Assembly (NCBI GenBank): GCA_900708905.1
Contig: CAADRB010000023.1
Coordinates: 982,022 to 1,046,021, forward strand
Source of the DNA: Hymenolepis diminuta
Lineage: Eukaryota; Platyhelminthes; Cestoda; Cyclophyllidea; Hymenolepididae
DNA length: 64,000 nt
Reading direction: 5' to 3'
A model generated the notes under the pieces. It made no database searches and was not told the DNA's origin. It worked only from the letters and a program-made list of their open reading frames with translations. Numbering within the stretch: the first letter of the stretch is position 1; each line of letters opens with the position of its first letter. The position numbers and the translations under genes were made by a program. This document shows positions 54,090 through 64,000 of this stretch, in pieces.

Positions 54090-56284
54090 ATTATGATTAC
54101 TGCTGGCAATGGAATACACTTTGCTCTGCTCACCAGCAATGAAGCACCGGTTCACCGGAATCTCCCGTGCATTTTCTCTAAACTAGTTGACGCACAACAA
54201 CAAGGGTCAACAACCCTTTGTTGACCATTTCTGATCTATTTAATTTCAACATATTAGAATACTTAGTCATAAAATAAGACTTGCAATTACATTTTGAGTT
54301 AGTATGGTCATTTAAACAAGGTTTACATATAACCGATTGTCCAGAAAATTTTGAATTTTTAGAACAGATGAAAATTCCTTAACATCGTTTTTCGATTTTT
54401 TTGGTTATTATTTTCCAGCTGTGATACACCCAGCATAGTAATTTCTGGCTCTCTAAATATTCACCGAATAGACTTTGGGAATACCGCCATCTGGCTATTC
54501 GTCGAAGTCATCAAATTACTCAGCCTATGAGACAAAAATAGTAGAATAGATGCTGAATGTAAAATCTTGATTTTTCGGTACCGACTGCGGTAAAAGTGGT
54601 ATAAATAAACATAACCTCATAAAATCTAAAAACCTAATTGCGAAATTTCACTTCTGACTGTACTTCAGGAAAAAGCTTTTTGCCGATCTTCAGTCGGTTC
54701 GACATTTTGATCATAAGTCATTTCTGGTGTCTTTGAACTTCACTTTTTCATCCATTTCCAGATACGATTTAAGATCACATCAGCATTCGCTTATTTATAT
54801 CACTTTTAAATTAAAAATAGAGGATCTAAAAATACCCGGATTGTTTCCTCATCGTTACTTATCTTTGCATAGTTAATTTTTCCTACACAAGCATCTTTAC
54901 TTATTAATAAACTTAGAAATGATTCTAAGGACAATTTTTTCCAATATATGAACTGCGCTACCTTACAAACTTATCGACTTACAACTTTTATCGATCAAAA
55001 TTTTCGTAAGCAAAGCTCTCAGTCTTTTGTTTTACAAAATTCGCCATCAAAAATTACTTGGATTCGTTTTATTAGATCGCAGACAGAAATAATGGGAAGC
55101 TTTATCTTGTATAACTAAACGCAGAAATATGTGTGTAGTTTTAATCATATAAATAAATTAAAAATAGGAATTCACAAAGAATTTCAACGGTTGCATTTTG
55201 AAACCTCAAATTTCATATGTTTCATTTTCTGATTCTTTTAGCTGATTTTTTGCGGTTAGCAAGGGCAACGTTAATTTGACTTACATGGAGTTTTCAAATT
55301 CATACAAATGATTAAAAAAGGTCATTATTCTCCAGTTATATGATTTTTTATTTCTTCATTATATTGCAACGCACTTTTTGCTTTCAGTGATTTATTTAAC
55401 CAATATCAACTACTTTATATTAACCAGGTAAGGAGACGTATTTCTCTAAATAGCATGATCCATTATCAACTTGAAGAAGCTGTGACATAGAGTTATATAT
55501 GTCCATTTGTTGATAAATATAGTGCACAAAGTACCAGTCGGACAGGCGTATGCATAGCTATGGAAGAAGGGAAATAGCTTTAGGAAAAGGGTCCATGGGA
55601 ATCGGAATAATTGATTATTCCCTTCTCACCTCGACGAACATGCCCTGCTGCTACTTTAGACGATCTTCTAAAGGACTCACACCGAATCCATTGCCAATAC
55701 TAAGAATGCCATTCTGAGATGTTTTTTAACCATCCTTGTCATTTATAAGATTTAAAACAACCGGAAATTGGACACTGAAAGTTCCTGTTGGTTATCTATG
55801 AACTGTGCAATCAGCTCAAAAACGAATTGACACCGAATTAATCAAATTTCCAAATTATAACTTAAAGGCATTAACGCGTGACGCAATATACTATATTTAA
55901 AGAGGGACTAAAAGTGAACATGACCATTTTTTAATTATCATCAAAACAATGACACAGCAAGAAGCTTTTAAATGTAGGAAAGAATTCCAATAATATAAAC
56001 AGCAAACCTGTTTAGTAAGGAATGAAACTGAAGAAGTCAAAAAGAAGAAAGTAATGATGTCTAGACGTCAAGAGTTTGAATTTATTTGAATTCGGAGGTG
56101 CAGAGTTATCCATAATCTCATTAGGGAGAGTTGAACGTTTGATATCCTAGTGTTCAGTCTTGATCACTGACATCCCAGTTCACATGTGAGATTATGTCTA
56201 CAATATTCAGAGATTGTTGATCAGTTGAACTAATTCCGTGGTCAGATATGCAACGTCTGTTTACATTTTTCTTACTATCTAAAG
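54090..56284. other. Gene-free stretch
   Basis: One small hairpin at 54.2 kb. Otherwise only short chance frames before the truncated mariner. Confidence 0.5.
54205..54226. repeat. Short hairpin
   Basis: GGTCAACAA and TTGTTGACC pair perfectly around a four-base loop, about 115 bases past the end of LTR-like copy 2. Function unknown. Confidence 0.6.
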
Positions 56285-56858
56285 CGTTCTCGTTTTTGGT
56301 CAACAGTGAGCAAACGCGGCACCCACTTTGAACAGAGCNNNCTCATAGTCAAATGCTCATGCAATATAAAGCCAACACGTTCTTTTCATATCTTTAAGAT
56401 GTCAGCTAACTCACGCAACTTCACTTCTCCATCATTCAAAACGATTTTGTGGATTTTTTCATGTTTTCTGGTGTTACCACCTCATTTGGACGTTCACTGC
56501 GTTCTGCATCATCGGTGTATCTACGACCACGTTTAAAGTCAGCAAACCAACGTTTTATTGTTGTTTCTGATGGGGCGGAGTCCCCATAACACTTTTCAAG
56601 CCATTGCTTCGCTTGAACGGTATTTTTTCCCATCAAGAAGCAGTGTAAAATTAAAAGACGAAATTGTTTTTGATGCATTGTTTTGAAAATAACAAAAGTA
56701 GCGTCACTCTTAACACAATAACTCACAAACTAATGAATAGAATATCATGAAATTTTAGCAGCTGTCTTTTGAAGGTTAGTATTAACTGAAAAAAGGTGAC
56801 TGCAATAAAACTAGCGCCATCTATGTGTTAAGCCCGGGACTTTTCAGCCCATGTGTTA
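56285..56858 (-). pseudogene. Truncated mariner transposon with broken transposase
   Basis: The frame from ATG 56678 encodes the N-terminal DNA-binding part of a mariner transposase, with GKNTVQAKQWLEK, SETTIKRWFADFKRGR and DDAERSERPNEVVTPEN. This matches the SETMAR/cecropia-like group. One base appears lost in the A-run near 56,455, which ends the frame at 56436. Further homology continues in the restored phase, with a stop at 56388-56386 and three undetermined bases (56339-56341), as far as a VDQK-type segment near 56,285. There the match stops, so the catalytic half is absent. The 5' UTR and a terminal-repeat-like sequence (CCCGGGACTTTTCAGCC region, about 56,833-56,858) lie upstream and are followed by TA. 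About 0.57 kb remains of an element usually near 1.3 kb, so the copy cannot move by itself. Confidence 0.88.
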
Positions 56859-57148
56859 TAAGGATTTCTCGGATGCCTTGTTGAGATTAAATCATAAGAG
56901 ACGCAGATTAGAAGTGCAATGATTGATAGGGATGAATTCTATGAACTCTTTTCATAGGCTTCATATACACCTTCACCAACTCCATCTAAATGTCTTATGC
57001 GAATCTTAAAAGGGGGAATGATTTCAAAACCATTTATTTCAAAACGTCCACAAAACCGTTGATCGTAAGTTCCATATTACAAGTTATCATTCGAAAAATA
57101 CCTCCACTCTCCTATAGTCTGTTCTGTTAACGGGTAAACTAGACTGTC

Positions 57149-57154
57149 TTTATT
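57149..57154 (-). terminator. Candidate polyadenylation signal of CTU2
   Basis: AATAAA on the minus strand, about 175 bases past the TAA stop at 57331-57329. It is the first canonical hexamer I saw downstream; another lies near 57.03 kb. The distance suits a 3' UTR, but the hexamer is common in AT-rich DNA. Confidence 0.35.
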
Positions 57155-57328
57155 GAAATATTTATATTTCGAAATATATTTACAGATGGTAAAGATAAAA
57201 ACTGCCTAGGTAATTTCTGATATTTGCGGATAAATTCAGTACTGATGCATATAAGATAAAACGAAAATAAAGGCAGGATATATGAGTATACACAATCCTT
57301 ATCACAGTTTTCATTACAATCAAAAGCA

Positions 57329-60300
57329 TTAATTACACAAGCTTCCCTCTAGTTCAGTGAGATTGATTGAACAGCTGGTACAAAGGCTCGAGGACTGCTC
57401 GGAAGGGGACGACTCCTTTGTAGAGGCATAGTTCATTTTCGCATTCTTTGAAATCAGAGCTGAAAACTCAAAGGCGGCTTCAGCTGTGGCACCGTTTCCA
57501 CTGGCAGGTTTCAGTGGTGCCTAGAAAAAAGATACAGAATAAATAGGAATAAGCAATGGCTGTCAAATGGCTTCAGATCGTTCATAATAGTACATAACAA
57601 AAATTTTATGGGACATTTAAATAGGATTTTGATACTGCTATACGCAAACTAATTTTAATTTAGATCATTATTTATAAAATAAAGTATTTGGAAAGTATAC
57701 TTGGCAATTCATGAAATAAACATAGTGGGAAATGATTTAACTAATCAATCAGGACGGATAGTTCAGTCGGCGAAGCATCAGATTTTGAGCGACGGTGGTT
57801 CAGTGGTTAGCGTACTCGTCCGCGAAGTCAGGAGTCAAGGGTTCAATGCTTATAGGTGCACACCAGAATGACGAACCTCAACAGTTAAGTTTGGCCGATA
57901 AAGGGAATAACAGAATTGGAATTACCAAGAGGGCTCAATAATGCCGCTCTCTACCCGAGATGGACGTTGGAAAGGACGATCCTAAATGGATCTGTGAATT
58001 CGTACTATTAAGAATTTATTAAAATCTGGTCTTTCCCCGAAAAAAACATCTTAGCTGTAATTATTGCTTCAGATATCGAAGTCAACAGTAGAACGTTTCA
58101 CGAAATAATTAAATTTCTAAACTACTAAATCGAACTAAAATTCACGTCTACAAGTCAAAGATAGTGAAGAGTTCGACGATTTTAAAAGGCGCAAAAATTA
58201 AAAGGATGTCGATTTTAAGAATAACTTTGCCTTCCGTGGTGGGATTCAATTTCTCCTGCATGACTTTGTTGGCAGACATAATCATCATACTTTGGAATCA
58301 GAAAATGTACAGGTGAAAGCAATGCATCCAAAACATGTAAATTTTGGAGTGTGATTTCTATTTCAGAGTAATGACGATAACGAATGTGTGGATGACGGAG
58401 TCGCAACGGTTAGATTCCTTATCTTATACCTCAAAGAGAGATGTTGGAGCTAACGAAATGCTATTGCATACGTCGTGTTCATCTTTCTAATAAAAAGCCG
58501 ACGAAAAGTGCGTATTAGAGTGAAAGAGAGCAAGTGAAATGGAGTTGTAAGAGTATACTACGATCATACCAACGCTGACACTAAGTCACTTCGCCAAATA
58601 CTATTGAAATCGCACAAAAGTATTCAGATTTTGGCTTTAAAATACTGGCATTCAATGAATATATCTGTCAAGACACAGGAGGCAATTGAAATCAAAATTA
58701 CTTCAAGGGAGTAATTGAAGTTGAAAATCCGAAATTCTACGTTGGCACTGTATACTTTTTTAACTAAAAAGTCACTTTCTTTATCAATCAGATTTTTATG
58801 AGAATTATGTCATCAGTGATATTTGGAAAAACCGCCGAAATCTAATCCACTAATTACAATCTATTATCAGTTACTTCAACTCTCAACATTTTGAAAATTA
58901 ATTTAGATTTAGCAAATGGATAAAAGAAATGTGCTTGTGAGCCTTCAGTTGTGCGAAAATATTACCAAAACTGATTAGAAAACTCAATCATCAAAAATAC
59001 CATCAGAATAAGGGAAAATTCTGCACCCAATTTAAATATTTCACCTTCACAGGGCCTTCTACTAATGAAGATTGCAATGTCTGTAAACCATTAATCCATA
59101 AAGGAATTGATGGTAAAATGAGTTTTTACCTAATTTTGTTGCCAAAACGAGTAAAAATTTGCTTCTAGACCAAGTAAACCAGGTATAACCTTAAGTCCCA
59201 ACGAAACAGAGGCTCATAAATGTTCAAATTAAACAATGATATCACCAACTACAACAAACAATTTACGCCAAATAATACAATTTCATTGAAACAAACTCAA
59301 AACTACTATAAATTAATGTAGAATTTTTTCTAGATATTCTAATGGTTTTTTTGCTACCTTTCAAAGACACGATATGCATAACTTTCATTAGAAGCCACAC
59401 ATAAGCAGCTATTTTTAGAATCTGTTCCACTTTATTGACTCTCAAAATCAGTCATACATCCAGAATATTATAAAAATACCAGTTTACTGTTTTGAAAAGC
59501 GATAGGATTGTGCATTTAAAAATACAGTTGATTCAGAAGTGTTTAGGTATTAGTGGCTCTGCACAAGATTAAATCAAACTAAACCACAACCGCACGACTA
59601 TTTCCCACAAAGTGAAAAGCTCAAGCAAACCTTTAATAAAACTTGAAAATAGCCATGGTGAGAATTGGAACTGTTATCCAATAATAAATATCGCAAGACA
59701 AATGAAAAGCACGCGCAAAAGTTTACCCAACAAGTGATACTATAAATAATCAAAGTCTGTTTAAAAAACAGGGAGTAATGGACGCAAAATGCAGTGTACT
59801 CAGTGTACTGTACTCAGTGCTTTAAATACATTTTTTGGAGATCGTTTGAACATCTGAGTTAAAGGATACTGGGGATTGCAAGCATAAAGGAAAAAACACT
59901 CAATTCATAGGAAGTTATATTCCTCGCTAATCAACCATAATTCTACTATAAATTGTTACAAATTATGTTTCTAATATTATGGACCCCTAATTATTAATTA
60001 TTATTAATTATTATTATTATAAGATTCCTAACCCCAGATCAGGACGTCTTTTCGAAAACGATTGGGGATATCAGTAGACAAAGCTATACGCAAAAAGGAA
60101 AGCAATGGTCTTGCACTTTCGAAGTGAAAACGACTCCTCCGGCGCAACGATCACTCACAGGAGCTTTCAGTGCCCAATGTATGACTGCTTTAGGACATAA
60201 AATATTAGTGATTGAAACGGCACAAATCAGAAACTAATTTCGATTTTGAAAAGGCAACAGTAAATACTCTCATGAGTTGAGTAGTGAAGTAAGTATTCGA

Positions 60301-61959
60301 ATCCCAAAGACCACTTCTCCAATCTTTTCCCAAATTATATGCTCACTCTTATAGCAACGTATCCGCTCGTCCGAATAAAGTAAACAGTCTTTGTAAATCA
60401 ATGGACTTAAGTTTAATCATTGTTACCCACGTATTTGTTACAATCTGAATGCATTCATCATTTTCAGGATAGAAATAATGTTAGTCTGCTAAGATAGTGG
60501 GGCTCTGATGACTGATATATTAATTGAACTATTATGTATACGTGTAAAATATTACAGCTAGAGACACAACAATAAAAATTTAGGAAAAAAACGACCCAAA
60601 CTTTATGTTAAACCCATTATGTAATAACATCAGTGTCCAAAATACGGAAAACTCCGAACCCCAAATATCAATTGGGAACTTACTTTACAAACTGTGCATC
60701 GACAACTAACACCGGTATCTTCTGACAAAGTCTTTGAAGCAGAGCTGAATGAAAACAAGTGTTACTTTTTAATCAAACAATAAAATAAAGAATGTAAGAT
60801 TAGATGCGTCAAACCAACCTAAGAATTGCTGTAGTCGTCGATGGGAAACCTCCAAACTGAAGAGAGCAAAGAAAGTCCTGGGTAAGTCGCTGAATCGAAT
60901 TTACACTAGAACCATATTTCAAATTCTGCTGTGTACTCAAACATGGATTATTCAATGGCTCAAGATTGCAAAATCGGAGAAGAAGAGCTATTTCCTTTGA
61001 TAAAAATGTGCACATCGGTCGAAGAATGGTTAAATCATCGTATCGAGTATCTGCAAAGCCCTGAAAAGGATCAGGTTATTTAATTTAAGTAGGCATCACA
61101 TACCAGTTCAGTGGCTATTGATCCGCCACGAGCCTGTGCGATACCGGAAAGGCAATTAGCCGCTAGCTGACTAGCATTACTCCCAACCATTAAATATTTA
61201 AATCCAAGAGTATTTGAAGTATAGGTCTTCAGCTGATCAAGCCGACTCCAACGGGTAACTTCTTCAGCTGCAGTCAGAACTGAATTCGACATTCGTTTAG
61301 ACGCGTCAATATTAGGTAGATTGAGATCGGAGGAAATCTATACGAATACGATGAATTATTTAACAGTGTAACTAACCTGATCAGTCCTAACTATGTGATA
61401 TTCGAATCCTGATTGCTTCATCAGCAATTCCTGCTCTGACGGATAAGGTTTATCTTCATCTATGATGGTTGTATTTAGCAAGGATAACATAAAAAGACAA
61501 AGAAATTTCTGAAACAATGCCATACCATATAAACATATAACTGTTGGCCGAAACCTCAACTGTCGGGTATCTTCTTGACACTAAAATACAAAAATACTTT
61601 AAAAATAAGGGTGATGTGGAAAATATAAAATTAAAAGGAATAAGAAAAAAGGCACCATTTTCGCTAAAAAGAGCATTGCTAAAGATGACGCGCCACCACT
61701 AAACCCCAAAGCCACAGATTCCCCATCTTTAACAATGTTTGCTTTACCAAAACCAGAACGAAACTTGTGCACGCAACTAGCTAAAAAGCACGTCCTAAAA
61801 TAAAACAAAGAATAAGATAAGTAAGTCCAGATCAAGCACATAAAAGCAGATTCTGAAGAAATAGGACCGCACCTGCACAGAGAAGGGAGGTCCTTACGGA
61901 TCAGAACAACAGGAGGCCCGTTATTGCCTTTGCATTTAATGCACACCAATTTATCCTTC
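57329..61959 (-). CDS. CTU2: Cytosolic tRNA 2-thiolation protein 2 (CTU2/NCS2), eight exons, start exon missing
   Basis: Partner of CTU1/NCS6 in the cytosolic complex that adds sulfur to wobble uridine 34 of Lys, Glu and Gln tRNAs (family knowledge). Exons, in minus order: 61959-61873, 61794-61656, 61580-61526, 61459-61377, 61337-61104, 61060-60819, 60744-60684, 57520-57329. All phases agree and give about 363 codons. Family features in order: CIKC and CRTC zinc-type pairs around GPPVVLIR; VHKFR; a degenerate PP-loop FSGGASS; SGFEYHIV; SRLDQLKTYTSN; GFADTRYDDLTILRPM; a C-terminal CRCTVC pair; and CTSCSINLTEL. Introns measure 78, 75, 66, 39, 43, 74 and 3163 bp. The second donor (GTGCCT) is weak. 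The first listed exon follows a TTTAG acceptor and lacks an ATG in frame, so an upstream exon must exist. The protein ends soon after the last CxxC, without the longer tail I recall from human CTU2. Gene identity is firm; the two ends are not. Confidence 0.93.
57750..57990 (+). repeat. tRNA-derived SINE copy 1, inside a CTU2 intron
   Basis: An A-box-like TGGTTCAGTGG at 57796-57806 and a B-box-like GGGTTCAATGC at 57839-57849 have the spacing of an internal Pol III promoter. A second A-box-like stretch (TAGTTCAGTCGG) lies just upstream, near 57,759. The body after box B is shared with a copy at 43.4 kb: TGACGAACCTC against GGCCGACCTC, then an AAGTTTGGCC-type segment and a CTCTCTACCC-type segment. 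It is antisense to CTU2. It is not a functional tRNA, because no acceptor stem or clean cloverleaf is visible. Confidence 0.72.
59791..59819. repeat. Short CAGTGTACT tandem repeat
   Basis: CAGTGTACT is repeated twice, then continues imperfectly as GTACTCAGTG. Lies within the CTU2 intron. Confidence 0.6.
59989..60020. repeat. ATT-rich microsatellite
   Basis: Runs of TTA and TTATTAA units within the long CTU2 intron. Confidence 0.8.
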
Positions 61960-64000
61960 CTAAATTAATTAAAAACATGTTTAAGCGAATAATGGTCAGA
62001 AAAAGCGCCATGTTCTCCCATACAATGAATTTACATTCCAATAACTACGTTCACGAGACAAAACTACAACCAAGAATTTTCAAAAAATACGCTCACAGTT
62101 TGGGGATGTTTTGGAAATTAGTAAGGTCGAAATGCTTTTTACTAATAGAAAGTATAATTTCACCTGATTTAACATATTTCCGTTTTTTGAAAGAGTACTT
62201 TATCATTGCGACTACATTTTCTTTAGAGAATAATTATATCTAATATGAGTCAATGCTTTAATACATTGGTGTATTTGTTATATATCTAACTAAATAGTTT
62301 AGAGAAATGTACCCGAACTATTTAACTATTATACAATTATTTATATAAATAAAATTTCAACTTTGCATTCTATCTTTCATCAATATAAACTTCTATTTTC
62401 ATGGACCATGCATTTATCTAGAACGATAGCAAATATATTTCAAAGTTAACAATATATCAGTTTAATCCGTGAGTATTGTCATGTTGCGTTTTGTTTCTAT
62501 GTTTGTGTATAGTCGCTGTTTTTAAGTCCCGTATGATTTACTAATAATAATAAATATAAGTTCTTTTTCCCTCGATATTATTGTCCAATTATTCAGTCTT
62601 AGTGAGTAACTTAAATCACAGAAATCAATAATTTTGGAACATACGATAGTGTGTACTCAACTTATCTCCTAAATCATGTTTGTTTTTATTGATTTGCTCT
62701 GCCCATTCACATAACTTGATCATTTCTTCGGTACTGTTCCTATGCTACTTTCATTTTGATTCACTGTCAGTCAGGCGTTATCGCCATTAGTATGATGTTT
62801 CTTTTCCACTTACCTGATGGAAACTGCTAAATTTAATCATAAAATTACGGTAAAATACCTCTTTCTTTATTATGTCCTTTTGGATAATGTATTTTGTCCT
62901 TATTTTTGTTTACCTACTGTCGTTTGGAAACCACTATCTAGAAGAACCGGAATTTTAAAATTATCATAATTTTTTTTATATATTCTTTTTATTCGCAAAT
63001 ATTTTGCTTTCTGTGATTTTTCATATGTCTCCAGCCTTTATTATTTTACAAAACTTCCACCCGCCTACCTCTACAGCTTTATCCAACAGCTGTCTCTTAT
63101 CTCCAGCATCAACCATTCATTGGAGACATTTTCCCTATTTTATGTCTTTCTCCAACTTCTCATTAAACCCCTTATTTTTGCTCACCACGTTTTGCCTTCT
63201 ATATGTTCTTCGCAGCCTCATACACATTAATCTCACGTCTTATCCTTCTATACCTTCTAAATTTAACGAACATAATGTTGAAATTAGTTGTTCACTAGGC
63301 TTGCATATAATAAAGGGACAACTCTATGCTCATTATTTTATCGAAATTTTAATTATTAATACTTCCAAAATCTGTGTGTAAAAATTTATAATTTTTCATA
63401 GCCTTTCCCAAAATTTTTCAAACAAATTTCACTTTTGTAGATTTATAAGCATACATCGCATTAATTTGTTCTCTCTTGATATTTACCCTAAAACACTGCA
63501 ATGCGATGCAAATGTGTTTATAATTTCACTAAAGGCTTAAATAAACTATTATTTTATCTATATTTTCAATAGAGGAAAATAAACACACTTTATTACTATT
63601 TAGAGACAGGGATGACATTTTCGTAATTACGACTAAATAGGCTAGTGATACTAGGTTGTAGTAGTTCTAAGTGAAAAATAACAAATTTTCGTCCTAACCT
63701 GAGAACTTGCGTTTTCCCTCTTTTTGGTTGGGATATTGACTTGCAGATTGTTAGATTTGCCGACGAAGGACTGAAAATAACTCATAATTTTAATTGTTAT
63801 TCTGAAAATGTCATTAAATATTCATCAGTTTTAACTTATCATAAGGATGAATGAATTAAGTCTTAAGAAACTGCAGAAACACTGCGAATTATTGCTGGAG
63901 AGACAGCGAGAATATTTTATGATTCAATAGGAAAGGCTTTTCAAAATTATCAATTTTGATTCAACGAATTTATGAATCTAAATATGATCCAGATGCTGAT
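61960..64000. other. Region upstream of CTU2, start exon not located
   Basis: Should hold the CTU2 promoter and first exon on the minus strand, but I could not identify a matching ATG with a usable donor. A minus ATG near 62,022 opens a short frame that closes before any workable splice. A pyrimidine-rich plus frame at 63004-63381 (up to 125 codons) has no recognised family and probably reflects composition. Confidence 0.5.

Larger units (their letters stand above)
57521..60683 (-). other. Long last intron of CTU2
   Basis: Donor GTAAGT follows the codons CTVCK, and acceptor TTTTTTCTAG precedes APLKP. The flanking exons are both in phase 0. The intron is 3163 bp, about 40 times longer than any other in this gene. 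It contains a plus-strand tRNA-derived SINE (57.75-57.99 kb), an ATT-rich microsatellite near 60.0 kb and short open frames that I do not recognise. Confidence 0.88.

Noticed and set aside
57796..57865. A functional tRNA gene
   Set aside because: Box A and B are present, but stems do not form a cloverleaf and the sequence continues into a body shared with another locus, which fits a SINE.
58215..58406. Minus frame inside the last CTU2 intron as an additional CTU2 exon
   Set aside because: The flanking exons join directly in phase, and the CxxC region aligns without a gap to the family pattern, so no further exon is needed.
63004..63381. 125-codon plus frame, the longest without a gap
   Set aside because: It starts at a non-ATG codon, is rich in Leu, Ser, Pro and Phe from a pyrimidine-rich strand, and resembles no protein I know.
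63847..63930. Short helical peptide frame (MNELSLKKLQKHCELLLERQ)
   Set aside because: Fewer than 30 codons at the window edge, without a supported splice site or homology.
1..64000. CRISPR arrays, operons, phage or bacterial mobile systems
   Set aside because: No direct-repeat/spacer pattern or densely packed coding was seen; the sequence is clearly eukaryotic.

Overview
The window looks like eukaryotic nuclear DNA from an AT-rich invertebrate genome. It has no operons, almost no long open reading frames, GT-AG introns, and decayed transposons and short repeats. The one gene I can identify has six very small introns in two size groups (39 and 43 bp; 66, 74, 75 and 78 bp) followed by one 3.2 kb intron. 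Two such intron classes fit what I recall for tapeworms, so a parasitic flatworm is my best guess. That rests on inference, and an arthropod is not excluded.

Layout. From 1 to about 57.3 kb I can prove no gene. This part holds: a pair of direct repeats about 0.5 kb long (4.8 and 14.1 kb); weak exon-like segments between 11.5 and 17.2 kb that might belong to an unidentified plus-strand gene; a 636 bp assembly gap (23,406-24,041); a decayed mariner transposase (37.8-38.5 kb, minus); four copies of a pyrimidine-rich repeat family (7.5 kb minus; 39.6, 40.1 and 48.2 kb plus); two copies of a 267-271 bp LTR-like element (48.4 and 53.8 kb), one of them inserted into a copy of the pyrimidine-rich repeat; two or three tRNA-derived SINE copies (20.6, 43.4 and 57.8 kb); and a truncated mariner of a different subfamily (56.3-56.9 kb, minus).

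From 61,959 down to 57,329 on the minus strand lies CTU2/NCS2, the cytosolic tRNA 2-thiolation subunit, resolved into eight exons with consistent phases. The exon carrying its start codon was not found. The rest, to 64 kb, shows no supportable gene.

The genes do not form a system. CTU2 is a housekeeping tRNA-modification gene whose large last intron has collected a SINE. I found no convincing undescribed system. The observations most worth checking are the CTU2 model with its missing first exon and short tail, the nested LTR-like insertion with its two empty sites, and the candidate gene at 11.5-17.2 kb.
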